Shown in pieces: positions 22,196-33,397 of a DNA stretch of 64,000 nucleotides. The number at the start of each line of letters is the position of its first letter. Position 1 is the first letter of the stretch. The stretch comes from Cylindrodendrum hubeiense. Lineage: Eukaryota; Ascomycota; Sordariomycetes; Hypocreales; Nectriaceae. The position numbers and the translations under genes were made by a program. The stretch is taken from the NCBI GenBank assembly GCA_014621425.1, contig JAANBB010000028.1:146957-210956 (forward strand). The letters run 5' to 3'. The notes beneath the pieces were generated by a model. That model did no database searches. It saw only the letters and a program-made list of their open reading frames with translations, and was not told the origin of the DNA.

Positions 22196-23760
22196 ATATT
22201 CGAAACCGAAGCCTTCCTAGAAGACCCTCTCGCAGACCTGCTATCGGACCTTCCAGCTCTTCCAGCCCAGCCTGCCCCCCAGCCCGGCCCTCAGATCAGC
22301 CTCCAGCCCGGCCCTCAGAGCCCTCAGAGCCCCCCTAGCAGCGATGTCTTCGAACATAGCAAGACCTCGGAGCCTGCTCTCGCCATCAACCTGTCCGCCG
22401 CCGCAGCAGGCGTCGCACTCGAAAGCCAAGCTATCCTTGACGAAAAAATGAAGGTCTTCCGAACTTTCTGCGCAGCCTTTGATGAAACAGTGAAGCAGTT
22501 CCCTACAGGGCGTATATTCCGCTTTGCCCAGCAGATATCACAGAACTTCCTCAGCCATTAGGCAAGTGCCCTGAATGGTGATAGCTAGCCTTAACCGCAA
22601 TTGCAATTCTAACAGTAGCCGCAGCCGTGACTGCCAGCAGCCCAAAAGCCCGTCCGATCATACACCTCTGCGCTTACAACAGACCTCCCGATCCGCCGCA
22701 CCGCGGCTCCCGAATTCGATGACTTCCAGCCAGCCCGAACCCGCGGGTATGCCCCTGACCCCCAACGACGACCCCCGAAGCCCCACCAGGCCCGATGACC
22801 CCAGGAACAGCCACAGGAAAACTCTACAGAAATTGCCTATGATAATAATCGGGTCTTTGTACAGCTCGACGAGAATTCCCCTGCTTAGGACAAGTAACCC
22901 TTCACAATACAAACCCACTTAGCAGATAAGCTAGACATCAAGCTCAACACTATCCCCCAAGTGTCTAGGATCAAGACTAACTAGACTATCTACCCAGGAA
23001 ACCTTAATATTCATAATAAGCTCATCAACAAAGAGTCCTATTAGGCTCCGGCCCTGGGGACCACAGCTATTAAGCTCACGACCAGATAGATCACCTATAC
23101 AGTCACTAACTGCCCGAAGAACCTAACGGATATCATGGGGATAACCGTAGACTACGAGACTGCCCTAAAAGATAAAGTGAAGGCCTAGACAGGCCTCCGA
23201 GCTATTAGCTACTGACCGACCCGCCACGATGACCTAATATAACCAACAAAGACTCTATTCATCTCATTTCTTGAATAGCCTAAGTACCCGTTCTATCTCT
23301 TCGGGATAAGCCAGCTAGCAAGACTGATCCGGAAAATAGCCAAGCCTAACCAATATAATCTCTACTAGGACTACCACTCATACCATAGCTATAACCACAC
23401 TACCCGTTATATTAGCTGTGGAAGGACCCCCCACAAAGGGATACCCTACGAATATAAGACCTAATATCTTAACTATCAAGGCCCCTATCTATCAGATAAT
23501 AGGAAATACCCTACCTGACTTAGGTAATAGAATAGAACCCTAAAGTGACTAATATAGCCAGAAAAACACAGAATCCGGGAAATCAGCGAGTAGCTCTTCC
23601 ACCAGCTATACCCGGAGGTAGCCGCCACCACCACCAGATCGTCCCCGGCCCCCGAGACCGGGGCCCGGCCCTCGTCACTCTATAAGGCCCTGACCTTATA
23701 ATCCATAGAAGGAATATCCTCGCCCTCATCGCATAAGCACAGACGATAAGCCCCTAAGAC
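22196..23760 (+). pseudogene. LINE ORF1 remnant (nucleic-acid-binding, CCHC-type)
   Basis: Open from 22196 for 121 codons (FETEAFLEDPLADLL..., Pro/Gln-rich, then AAGVALESQAILDEKMKVFRT) to a TAG at 22559, then broken by many stops. At about 23360-23520 the translation keeps the outline of zinc-knuckle repeats (ISCGRTPHKG). Several expected cysteines there are replaced by Tyr, as TGY-to-TAY transitions would give. The end is approximate, and the element may be 5'-truncated. Confidence 0.6.
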
Positions 23761-23799
23761 CCCGATCTAATAGGACAATAACCTTCATAACAGAAACCT

Positions 23800-26700
23800 G
23801 ATCCTCCATAAAGATCACTTTAGGTCTTCTAGGCTAATATTAGCAAGGACTTAGCCTTACATAACTATATACTAGCCCTTACTAATAGAAGTGATTATAA
23901 TATTATAATAATCTAAGAGCCTTAGACTAGTATAAGAAATAGCCACTATATAATAAAGAATTACATTACTTTCCGAACCTTCTTTCCCACATTAACCTAG
24001 GAGGGAAATAATACTCACCCGAGGGTTATAACCTATATAGCCCTTTATAATAAGCTTAATACTAATCAGCTTAAGACTAACTAGCCTAACTCTAACTAGC
24101 TTACTACTAACTAATCTAATACTAACTAGTTTAAGCCCACACCTTCCCGAGATATCCTTCTAATACAAACTAGTAATATCTCTTTCCTTAATATCTATTA
24201 CTAACTAGGTATACTAGAAACCCTAGACTTTCTTGATAGCTAGACTGTCCCTTTCCACTATCTTATCACAGGAGACTTTAATACCTTATACACACTGTAA
24301 TAAGCTAGACCCTATCAGAACTAAGGGGCCCGGATTGCCTTATAGGTTAATAATAATAACTTGACTATTTTAAACCAGCCAAACCAACCTACTAATAGAT
24401 ATAATAATATTCTTGATCTTATAATCTTAAATATCCCTAATACACAAGCTAAGGTCAAGGACTATCTCACCACTAACTCTGACTATTATACTCTTAGTAT
24501 TACCCTTCTAATTATAAGACTAATTATTCTACAATCTAGCCAGATTAAGATCTCAGATCCCGAGGACCTAGCCTGGCTTACTAAGGTTATCTCACTTAGG
24601 TGGGACTTCCTTATAATAATCACAATAATAGCTAAAGAGCTAGATATTATAATAATCCAGCTACTAGACCTATTATAAGATATAATACATATTATCAGTC
24701 ACTGCCCTTAATAGAACAGGCACTTAGTACCCTAATAAATTAAGGCCTATACTAAAGCCCACACCTAATATAAAGCAATAAAGAAGCGGGATCTAGAAGA
24801 ACGGGGGCCTGCTATTCTAGCTAGAGATAACTTCTATAAGATCGTTAAGAATACTAAAATTAACTTTTAGCAGATTATTATCAATAATATAAAGACTAGC
24901 GCTAATATCTTCTACATTACTAGATAGGTATATACCCAGAGCACCTTCTAGCCCTTATCTCTATAGGTTAGAGATAAGGTCTTCAAGACCCAGATCGATA
25001 AAGTAAATACTCTCCGCAAAGCTACACTCAAGAGACTTAATATAAGAGATAATATCAAGGACCTGTAAATCCCATTAATAGACATACCTTACCTTCCCTT
25101 TTCTACGCTAACCTTAACTGGAGAGGTAGAAGATATAATAATAAAGACCGGAAATATATCACCTAGCGCAGATAATATAACCATAATGATTATCCGAGCC
25201 TACTAGCCAGTAATCAGAGACTATATCCAGTAACTCTACAAGAGATATCTCTACTTAGGGCACTACCCCAAAGCTTTTAAGGGCATGGAGGTCATTATAA
25301 TCCCCAAGCCCGGGAAGCGAGACCTTTCCTTACCACAGGCCTGGAGACTAATTTCCCTGCTTTCCTGCCTTAGCAAGGGGCTCGAGAGACTTATTGCCAG
25401 ACAGCTAGCCTTTATCATGATTGACCGTAAAGTCCTATACAAGAATCAGGCCAGGGCCCTGATAAAGAGATCCACCGTAGACCTCATCACCGCCCTAATC
25501 CATAATATCAAAGCCGCTCTCACTAAGGGGCTTGTCATAACCCTTATTATAATAGACATATAGGGCACCTTTAACACAGTCTTACAGAACCGCCTTCTAC
25601 TATGCCTCTGGTAATAAGGCTAACCCGACACCCTCATCCACTAGGTAGCTTCCTTTATAACCGACCACATAGCCCGAGTCCACTTCCAAGATATAATCAC
25701 ACCTCTAGCTACCCTAGAATATAGTCTCCTACAAGGATCGCCTATCTCCCCAATTCTCTTCCTTCTCTATATAGAGCTAATCTATAAGATCTGAATTAAT
25801 ACACCACCATACCCCGGATTTAATCTAGTTATTATAATATAATATAGCTATACTAATAATATCACCTCTCTCCACATTAGTAAGACCCTTCACAACATAA
25901 TAGATAAGGCAGAGGTTAATATAAAGGAAATAGAATTTTAGGACTTTTAAAATAAGATTAGCTTTAACCTAGGAAAGACTAAGATAATATATTTCTTGTA
26001 GAAGTAAGAGAATAATAACCTAATAATCACATATAAAGGTCAGACTAAGATACTAGAAAAAGCCCTCCACTAGCTTAGGATCTAGCTTGATAAGAAGCTT
26101 TCCTTTAGGATCTATACTGAAAAATGGGCTATTAAAGCCCAAGTAATTACTAACCTACTATAAGATATCACTAATATAACCCACAATCTGCCACCAGATA
26201 TAATCTACCTTACTATTAAGGTATATATCCTGCCTGTTCTATTTTACGGGGCCGAGGCCTGATATCCGGAAAAGACAGTATCACCCCTACAGGCTAGAGA
26301 GCCTGATGTCTCTATGAGAGTCAGATATCTCTTTAAATACTAGAAAAAGGTCCTATACACTAATATCCACAATATCCTTCTGACCTAGAAGACAACCCCT
26401 ATGGCCACCCTCTATCGCGAAAGTGGAATCCCGCCGGCGGACCAGCTCTTAGAAGCTATACGCTTATATCATATAGTCCGGCTCTAGTCCTTAAATCCAA
26501 GACATCCCCTTACAGCTAGGACTATAATCCCATCCCCCAGACCAGGCCAGAGACCAGCCTATAAGACCTGACTATAACAAACAGCCCTATTACTCCCGCC
26601 CTCACCTTAGCCCGACCTCCTATAAAGGAGTTATAGCCCCGTTTAACTACATATATAACTAAAAGACATCACCGTCCCCGCCTTCCTTACCTGGACTGAG

Positions 26701-27566
26701 ACCCTAGCTATAATAGATCTCATTATCTATTCAGATAGGTCCCGATCCTCCGGAGGAGCTGCGGGCTACGGGTACATCATTCATCACAATAAGCATAAGA
26801 TCAGCGAGGGACTGGCCCAACTAGACCCTGTCAAAGTCTTCGATACCGAAGTCACTAGAGCCCTAGCAGGCCTACACCACACCATAAGTCTAGTCTCTTC
26901 CAAGCCAGGCGCACGAATTTACATCTATCTCGATAACACATCGGCTACGGCTGGCTTGCTAGGCTAGCCATCGGAATCCTCACAGGCCCAGTTCCTTGAA
27001 TTCCAATTAATCGCACAAGCCCACGGGACCACAGCTATACACTAGTACCCTGGCCATAAAGACATCCCCGGAAATAAACAGGCCGATAAGCTGGCCAAAG
27101 CAGGTACAGAGCTTCCAGAATCACCCAGACTAGCTCCGTCCCTGGCCTTCAATAAAAGGAAAGCCCGAGCCCTCCCCCAAACCCTCTTTAAGAGCTAGTA
27201 GCAAGACTATCTTCCAGACTCTTATCAATCCTATCAACTAGAGGCCAAGACCTCTAGCCCAGCCAAACTCCAGCTCCCACGGAAGTGGCTCCAGCATCTC
27301 CTCGCAGCTCGCTCCGACCACAAAGACTTTACTGAATACCACAAGAGATTTGCCCACAACAATACACAGCTCGAGTACTCGTGCAGACAGCGGAAATCAC
27401 CTAACCATCCCTTCTATTACTATAAGATTAATTATCATCATCGGATAAAATTAGGGCTTTTTCCAAAACTGATAATTAACCGGGTTTTAGGATAAGACTT
27501 TAGCGAGTTCGTCATGATAATTAAGACAGCGAAATTCTTTATGGAAATCTGCCCCTATTATCACTA
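23800..27566 (+). pseudogene. LINE ORF2 remnant (endonuclease, reverse transcriptase, RNase H)
   Basis: Endonuclease: GDFN at 24271-24282, then SDY at 24478-24486 where the family has SDH. Reverse transcriptase: the longest open piece, 25285-25563, reads VIIIPKPGKRDLS and LISLLSCLSKGLERLIARQLA, typical of fungal Tad-clade LINEs. The catalytic box at 25849-25860 reads YTNN instead of YADD. RNase H: SSGGAAGYGYIIHHN near 26750 and PGHKDIPGN near 27060, the latter preceded by a TAG in place of Trp. Dozens of in-frame stops make it non-functional. Boundaries approximate. Confidence 0.75.
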
Positions 27567-28107
27567 AGAACTCTCAATCCCCCCCGGAAGTCACGGTTAT
27601 AGCCGCTTCTACCCCAGACCCCAAAAATCCACTCCTTTCCCCTCTCCTTTGTCTTGTTCCCTTTATCTTTCTTCTTCGGTGTTGTCGCTGGGTCCGGATT
27701 GTAACTCCGCGCTCGCGGCGTGCCGCACTGAATAGTAGCCCTGAAAGTGGTTTCCCCCTAATTCCCCTCAAAAATCGGTCGCTATCACAGTCATCGGGCT
27801 GCGCCCTGGATATCCGCTGACGGATGCCGGGCTTGAAATAATAGGTCAAATAGGGCCGCTTAATTGTTAGATGGAAGAGGAAGAAGGATCGCAATCTCGG
27901 CTCGTGGAGGGATGGAATTAGACTTACACGTGACGCGGACTGCGGGTCCGAGCCACGGGCCCCGGGTCGGTCTTAGCTGTCGGCTCCGGCCGAAGCTAGC
28001 TACCCTGTACCTAGGATTCTTTAGCTGTAGACACCAGCCTAGCACGTCGTCTTGCCCCCTAGGGGATTCTGTGGGCACCTCCGGTGCCCTCACGACGGTA
28101 ATAACAC

Positions 28108-28131
28108 AACAACAACAACAACAACAACAAC
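28108..28131 (+). repeat. (AAC)8 tail of the LINE
   Basis: Eight perfect AAC units directly before the right target-site copy, taken as the 3' end of the retrotransposed RNA. Confidence 0.8.
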
Positions 28132-28144
28132 ATCGAATCTCTCT
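28132..28144. repeat. Target-site duplication, right copy
   Basis: Same 13 bases (ATCGAATCTCTCT) as 22181-22193, lying within the subtilisin exon on this side. Confidence 0.9.
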
Positions 28145-30214
28145 GATGCCCCAATTCGCCTTCAAAAATAGTTTGGGGAAGTCTTGAGCTCCGGCGCTCA
28201 AGTCAAATGTCCAGCTGGAGTAAATGTCAGTAAGAGCTCCTCTTTAATGGTCTTGGATATATGCTCACCTTGTTTTGTTGAGGTAACTATTTGTGGACCG
28301 AAGCCATGGGTATGTTCCAGCAAAAGGATTTCGCATTTGCTCTTTCAGATTGAAAGCCAGTCCTTGATATGGAACAGCTGTAACTTCGCCGTTGCTTGAC
28401 TTAATAATGACGCGCCCACTATATGCTGGAAGCGTGGTTTCGTTCAACCCCGTTGGAAGTTGGAATGTGAATCTGTATTTCGTTAGTAAACATGAGAGAG
28501 GACAGGGACAACCGTAACTTACTTGGCTTTCTTCTTCTGCCCGGGACTCAACTTAATGTCCGCGGGTACCCCAACTTGCACCCCAATTGAAAGGGGCTCC
28601 ATCTCGGCCCTATACCTTATTCTTGGAGTCTCGCCAGACTGCAGTGGGTCGTAGTCCTTTAGCATTTGGAAGCCCGACCAGTCTTCGACTTCAAACGAGT
28701 AAGTGGCTGTCTCGGTTCCCTTGTTCTCAATGGTAATTCCTTGGTTGCTCTTGAAGTGTAGCGTATCGTTGAGTGCAAACTTTTGGAAATCCAGTCCAGT
28801 GGTATACTGGACTACTTTCGCGGCATTAACCAAGCCTCCTCCAACCTGATGAACTGGAGCAATAAAATCGTCGGCAGCAGTCTGGTTGTACCACAACCAC
28901 GGCAACGCTGATCCAGTTGCCACAATTCTCATCGAAAGCTCCTTTGCCAGATCTTTTCCGTGGACTTTTCTTCCACCATGTTTGCCGATGAAGAGAGCAG
29001 CCACGCCTGCGACATAGGGTGTTGCCATGCTGGTGCCGCTCAAGAGCACGAATTCGGAATTGCTTTCCCCGGGCCAAGCACTGAAGATGTCGGTTCCGGG
29101 GGCCGTGATATCCGGTTTGACCTGGAGATCGTATAGCCCTCCCCAGCTCGAGAAGTAACTTGGTTGCTTAGTTTCGCCAGCCTCATTTTTGTTCACCTCG
29201 GCCGAAGCAACTGAAAGCACGTTCTCGCCAGAGCTCCCTGAACTGGCGTAATACGGACCGCCAGTACCATAATTTCCAGCTCCAATAGTCATCACCACCC
29301 CTTCATCAGCAATTCGGCTTGCTACCACCGCCCATACACTATTCGCCCATCCGCCACGACCTCCGATACTGATCGTGATAACATCAACGTCGTCTTCAAA
29401 TGCCCGCAGCATTGCTTCGATAATAATGTCCTCATAAGTGCCATCTCCGGCTCCAAAAACCTTGTAAGAGTAAATGGTCGACTTCGGAGCCACTCCCACC
29501 CATCCTGACTCCGATTCGCCTGCCACAATCCCGGCAACGTGAGTACCATGTCCACTCTGGTCTAATGGATCTTCGTCAGGAGTCCTTGTCGATCCAGCCA
29601 CCCACTTGTCACCAACGAAGTCATATCCGCCGGCGACTTTAAACCCTGAGCCGAACCCTCCTCCTAAAGCCTCGTGTGTGTACCAAACACCTGTATCAAT
29701 TATACCAACTTTAGCACCTTCGCCAAGCATACCATCTTCATGCAAACTTTCCACACCCGTGGCCCAGTGCACAGCATATGCATCCGCTTCGCTCTGGTTA
29801 ACAGCCACTTGTCGCGCGTCGATGGGTGCGACGAGATGAACTTTGCGATTGGGCCAAGCCGCCACTACCTCGGGAAGGGCGAGCAAGGTATCAATGTTGT
29901 CGGCATCAGTCTCCAGCTTTGCACCAGAGAAAATATCCGAGTCAAATGTCTTCAGGACCTCAACCCCATCATAGGAGGATAGTAGGTCACGTTTCGTTCT
30001 GGAGGCTATGTTCTGCCAGGAGTCAATATTACGAATAGATGGGAAGAGATATTGTGAAGGGTATTACATTCGCGAATTCGACTATGTACTCCCTCGGCTG
30101 AACCAGCAATGACTCTTCATCGGTCTCGCCGTTTCCAGGGATAGTGGAAGCGTCGGCGGTTGCATAGACTGCGACGGCAAATGTCAAAGGAACGACAAGG
30201 AAGGAGGCACGCAT
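28132..30214 (-). pseudogene. Secreted subtilisin-like serine protease (S8), 5' part, interrupted by LINE
   Basis: Extracellular endoprotease of the fungal S8 (Vpr/Pr1C-like) type. Exons on this side are 30214-30068, 30012-28523, 28472-28269 and 28214-28132, with 50-55 nt introns. Signal peptide MRASFLVVPLTFAVAVYA, then an I9-like propeptide (EYIVEFAN... to LPEVVAAWPN). Catalytic triad: Asp in VGIIDTGVW, His in SGHGTHVAGIVAG, Ser in SGTSMATPYVAGVAAL. No protease-associated insert is evident between the His and Ser blocks. The frame is open up to the LINE junction inside codon IRW. With the 21679-22193 fragment the exons total 2289 nt (762 aa) without a lesion. As it stands, transcription runs into the LINE antisense strand, so the C-terminal domain is lost. 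A truncated protease with a complete triad could still be made. Confidence 0.88.
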
Positions 30215-32061
30215 CTTGATTGTCAAAACTGCCCGATTGGCGCAGATGCGTTCATGCACCGATTGTATTCCTGCAGTAGAAGGCTGCCCGACTTATTATA
30301 CTTATACTGATAGAACAGTCAACCTGCGCCCTATCCTCTTCTAGCCATTTTAATTTCAAGTGCATCGGAGCGTCTCCGAAGATTCCTTGTTGCAGGCGGA
30401 GCATCCTCAAATTGGAAGGTCTGGGTACTTTTGCCCAGAAAACCCACAAATCTAGCTCGGGAGTGACCACCTTATTCGATTTAGGCTCGTATCCTCGTTC
30501 TTATCCCTTCGAGTGTGGAATGGCGCCTTTTATTCTTCTTCTCTTTTGGCTCAATACCCACTTGGAAAAGATAATAATCGTCACATTGAAAAGCGGAACG
30601 CGAAGCTACGGCCCAGCTCGCAAGGATTCTTTGGCGTATTCTTGGTGGTACCATTTGTCCCTAACTTCCCCTTTCGTCGTAGCAGTTATCACAACAGTGC
30701 GGCTTTCTATCATACTACGGGCATTCTTTCTAAGGACTTAATTTTCCCACAAATGAACATATTTAATCCTTGCTTCATTCTGTTTACCCGAAGAGCTTCC
30801 ATGACCCTTGTTGATAATTGGCATTTCCTTTTACAATATTGAGGTCCGACATGGCTTGCCCCATAATATTACATCAAAATGCGCTCAAATCCTCTCATTT
30901 AGTGGTCTGAGACTGTTCCTGGTACGACAATCATGTTCCAGCAGAGATGGCCGGTTTTACCATAATTTAACATGCACCTCATTATAAGTACATTTAGTAT
31001 CCCAGCAGAATTCATTTAATTTGCCCTAATTGCAAGTCACTGGTGTTATTGTAGATAGTAGGAATACTTCTCCCCAAACGCGAGTTAGTATCATTCAGTT
31101 ATAGTAAAACGAGGAATTAGAGGAGGCCCAGGAATTGCAGCATATATTAGTAGCAGGGTTTGGGCACATACCTAGACGGGGAACGTACAAAGGCTGCTCT
31201 GAACCAAGTGTTGAACGATAAGAGACCTTTACGCGCTCCTTTCGGGTGATTAGTGACATTTCTATGGGCTGCATTTTCAGAGTAGTTCAGCCGTTGAATT
31301 TAATTTAGCTTCAATAAGTGTCTTAAATATCGAATATGACAATGAGATATGGCGGAAGAAGATTTATGTAGATGATATCAGTAAGAGGGAAATATCTAGA
31401 TATTTGGTCGAGGACCAATACGTGTGTCGGTAGCTGCCTGGGGTAATTGGAGATTAGATCATAAATTTACTCAATACGGAGTATCAAAATATTCGTCATT
31501 CTTTATACTCTACCTAGTCTATATATATCTTTCGTTGAGCCGCTCACCCGACCGTGCTATACGTGAGGCGGCGCCACTAGTGATGCAGTAGGCGATTCCA
31601 TCCCTCCGAACAAGGACTACATATCAATGTTTTACTAGAAATTACCATGTATGATGAGAGGTATCAGCTATATCAAAGCATGCTACATGAGAACTTCTTC
31701 GAGAACCACGTATAATGCGACACCCCATAGAGGATAAGCATGTCAGCAGCGGGCGATCAATGGACCGACCAGCTGAACTTTAAGTGCGTCGCGAACAACC
31801 ATCGCCGGCATGACCCAATAATGATGAAGAAGTCAAAGTAGTGGCATAGATAATGCAGCCACCATGCAGCTTGACCTTAACGGCGGGGGTTACCTCCGGC
31901 ATCAAGGTAATCCGGGCTTAGGGTCGCCGCATTAGAATGTTCAGACGGGCACTCCTTGAGCATAAATATCATCCTCGTCCTTGGCGGCCGTTCCACATTT
32001 CTAGCTCCTGTCTAAAGCCCAAGTACTTTTATCCAACAATCTCTGCTAAGTCATCAGCATC
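30215..32061. other. Intergenic; divergent promoters of subtilisin and MDR oxidoreductase
   Basis: 1.85 kb, AT-leaning in its centre (30.8-31.6 kb). No ORF with recognisable similarity, no repeat of note. Confidence 0.5.
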
Positions 32062-33397
32062 ATGGCAACCCAAACAGGCATCACCATCGATGGTCCCAAC
32101 AAACCGTACACTGTCGTCAGTGACATCCTCCGCCCAACCCCAGGCCCCAGCCAGGTCTTGGTAAAATGCCTTGGCGTGGGGATCAATGTTGTGTGAGGAA
32201 TTTCATCCAGGCAGACGAATCCAGTCACTGACAGCAGATTCATAGCGAGCCTCTGCAGCAGCACTCTGGCCTGCTCATAAACGAGTGGCCTGCCATCATC
32301 GGCAGCGACTGTGCTGCCGTTGTTATCGCTGTGGGTCCAGACTGTCAGAAGCTGAGCCCTGGAGACTATGTCTATGGCTGTGCGCCCCTCGGTCAGAATC
32401 GGTTTACCCCATTTCAGGAGACCTTTCTTGTGGAGGAAAAGGTCTTCTTGAAGAAATCACCTAATCTGTCAATTGAGGAGACCTGTACCATCGGTGTGGG
32501 GATTTTGGTAATTGCGACCCTACTCATTGATCGGAGTGTCATCAGGTTCAAAGCTAAGCCTCTTGTCTAGACTGCAGGACTATGTCTCTTGGGTGGCGCA
32601 GAACTAGAGCTATCCGAAGATGGAACAAAGGCCCCGGCAAAGGATGAATGGATCGTCGTTCTAGGTGGCACTGGAAGCGTTGGCCAGTTCGCCGTCCAAG
32701 TAATTACGTCGATTGCCCAAGTATTGGGCAACATTCGCTAACGTGATCAGATCGCCCATGTTTGTGGATACAAGGTCCTCGCATCGTGTTCCCCATCCAA
32801 GGAATCGGTATGTCCTCGCAGTATAACTCTCTTTAACTAGTGGTATATGTCTTCTCACAGATAGCTCAGGTTGCGAAGGAAAATGGAGCGATCGCGACAT
32901 TCAACAGTCGAGGGTCAGTTGAGGAACAGCTCGCCGACATAAAGAAAATTACTGGCGGGAACTTTGCTCGGATTGTTGATTCGACAGCATACGGTTACGA
33001 AATTATGGTCAAAGCTCTGGAGACTTGCTCAACAGCGACCACCAAATATCTGATGAGTGTTGACGACTGGTAAATTGCAACTCATCTTGAATAGCAGTTA
33101 CTTATGGAAACTAACAGCATACTAAGGTCTGAGTTCAAGACCCCACCTACGATTAAGGAGTATCGGGCTGAACTCGGTCATCTCTGTCGACTCGACGAGG
33201 CTCTTGGAATCGAGGTCACAAAGGACATTGCCCGCTGGATTCCAACTTTCGAGACTCATCTTGCTACCGGCACAATAAAGCCAACCCAGTATCAGGTCGC
33301 TGATGGAATGGGGTGGGAGACGGTCATCCAAGGCATCCAAGATCTAGAGGATGGAAAGGCTCTGAAGAAGATTGTTGCAAGGGTACAGAAGGAGTAG
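32062..33397 (+). CDS. MDR-family NAD(P)H oxidoreductase (enoyl-reductase/ToxD-like)
   Basis: Medium-chain dehydrogenase/reductase reducing a C=C or C=O bond with NADPH; substrate unknown. Six exons: 32062-32190, 32235-32507, 32571-32699, 32751-32807, 32861-33069 and 33118 or 33127-33397 (about 355-358 aa, normal for the family). Landmarks: WPAIIGSDCAAVVIAVG, GDYVYGCAPLGQNRFTPFQETFLV, the Rossmann motif VVLGGTGSVGQFAVQ, and the conserved C-terminal IKEYRAELG. The apparent stop after GVGINV lies inside a 44 nt intron (GTGTGA...CACTGACAG). The catalytic zinc cysteine of classical ADHs is not evident, favouring the zinc-free branch. It might reduce aldehydes or accessory-metabolite intermediates near the decarboxylase; this is inference. 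Confidence 0.82.

Larger units (their letters stand above)
22194..28131 (+). mobile_element. Tad1-like non-LTR (LINE) retrotransposon, RIP-degraded
   Basis: 5.94 kb element bounded by 13 bp direct repeats and ending in (AAC)8 at 28108-28131, without terminal repeats, hence a LINE. In order it holds ORF1 remnants, an AP-type endonuclease (GDFN at 24271), reverse transcriptase (about 25.2-26.1 kb), RNase H (about 26.7-27.1 kb) and a GC-rich 3' tail. Nearly every frame is broken, mostly by TAG, as expected from CAG-to-TAG and TGG-to-TAG changes. The core from about 22.9 to 26.7 kb is extremely TA-rich. The first ~600 bp and last ~1.4 kb keep a high GC content. It lies antisense to the subtilisin it interrupts. 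It is dead as an autonomous element. Confidence 0.88.

Noticed and set aside
28106..28131. CAA/AAC run as an independent microsatellite
   Set aside because: It abuts the target-site duplication at the 3' side of the LINE, so it is better explained as the element's tail.
32191..32234. Apparent stop codon early in the MDR oxidoreductase (pseudogene?)
   Set aside because: The TGA lies in a 44 nt GT-AG intron with a fitting branch point; removal restores the family frame.
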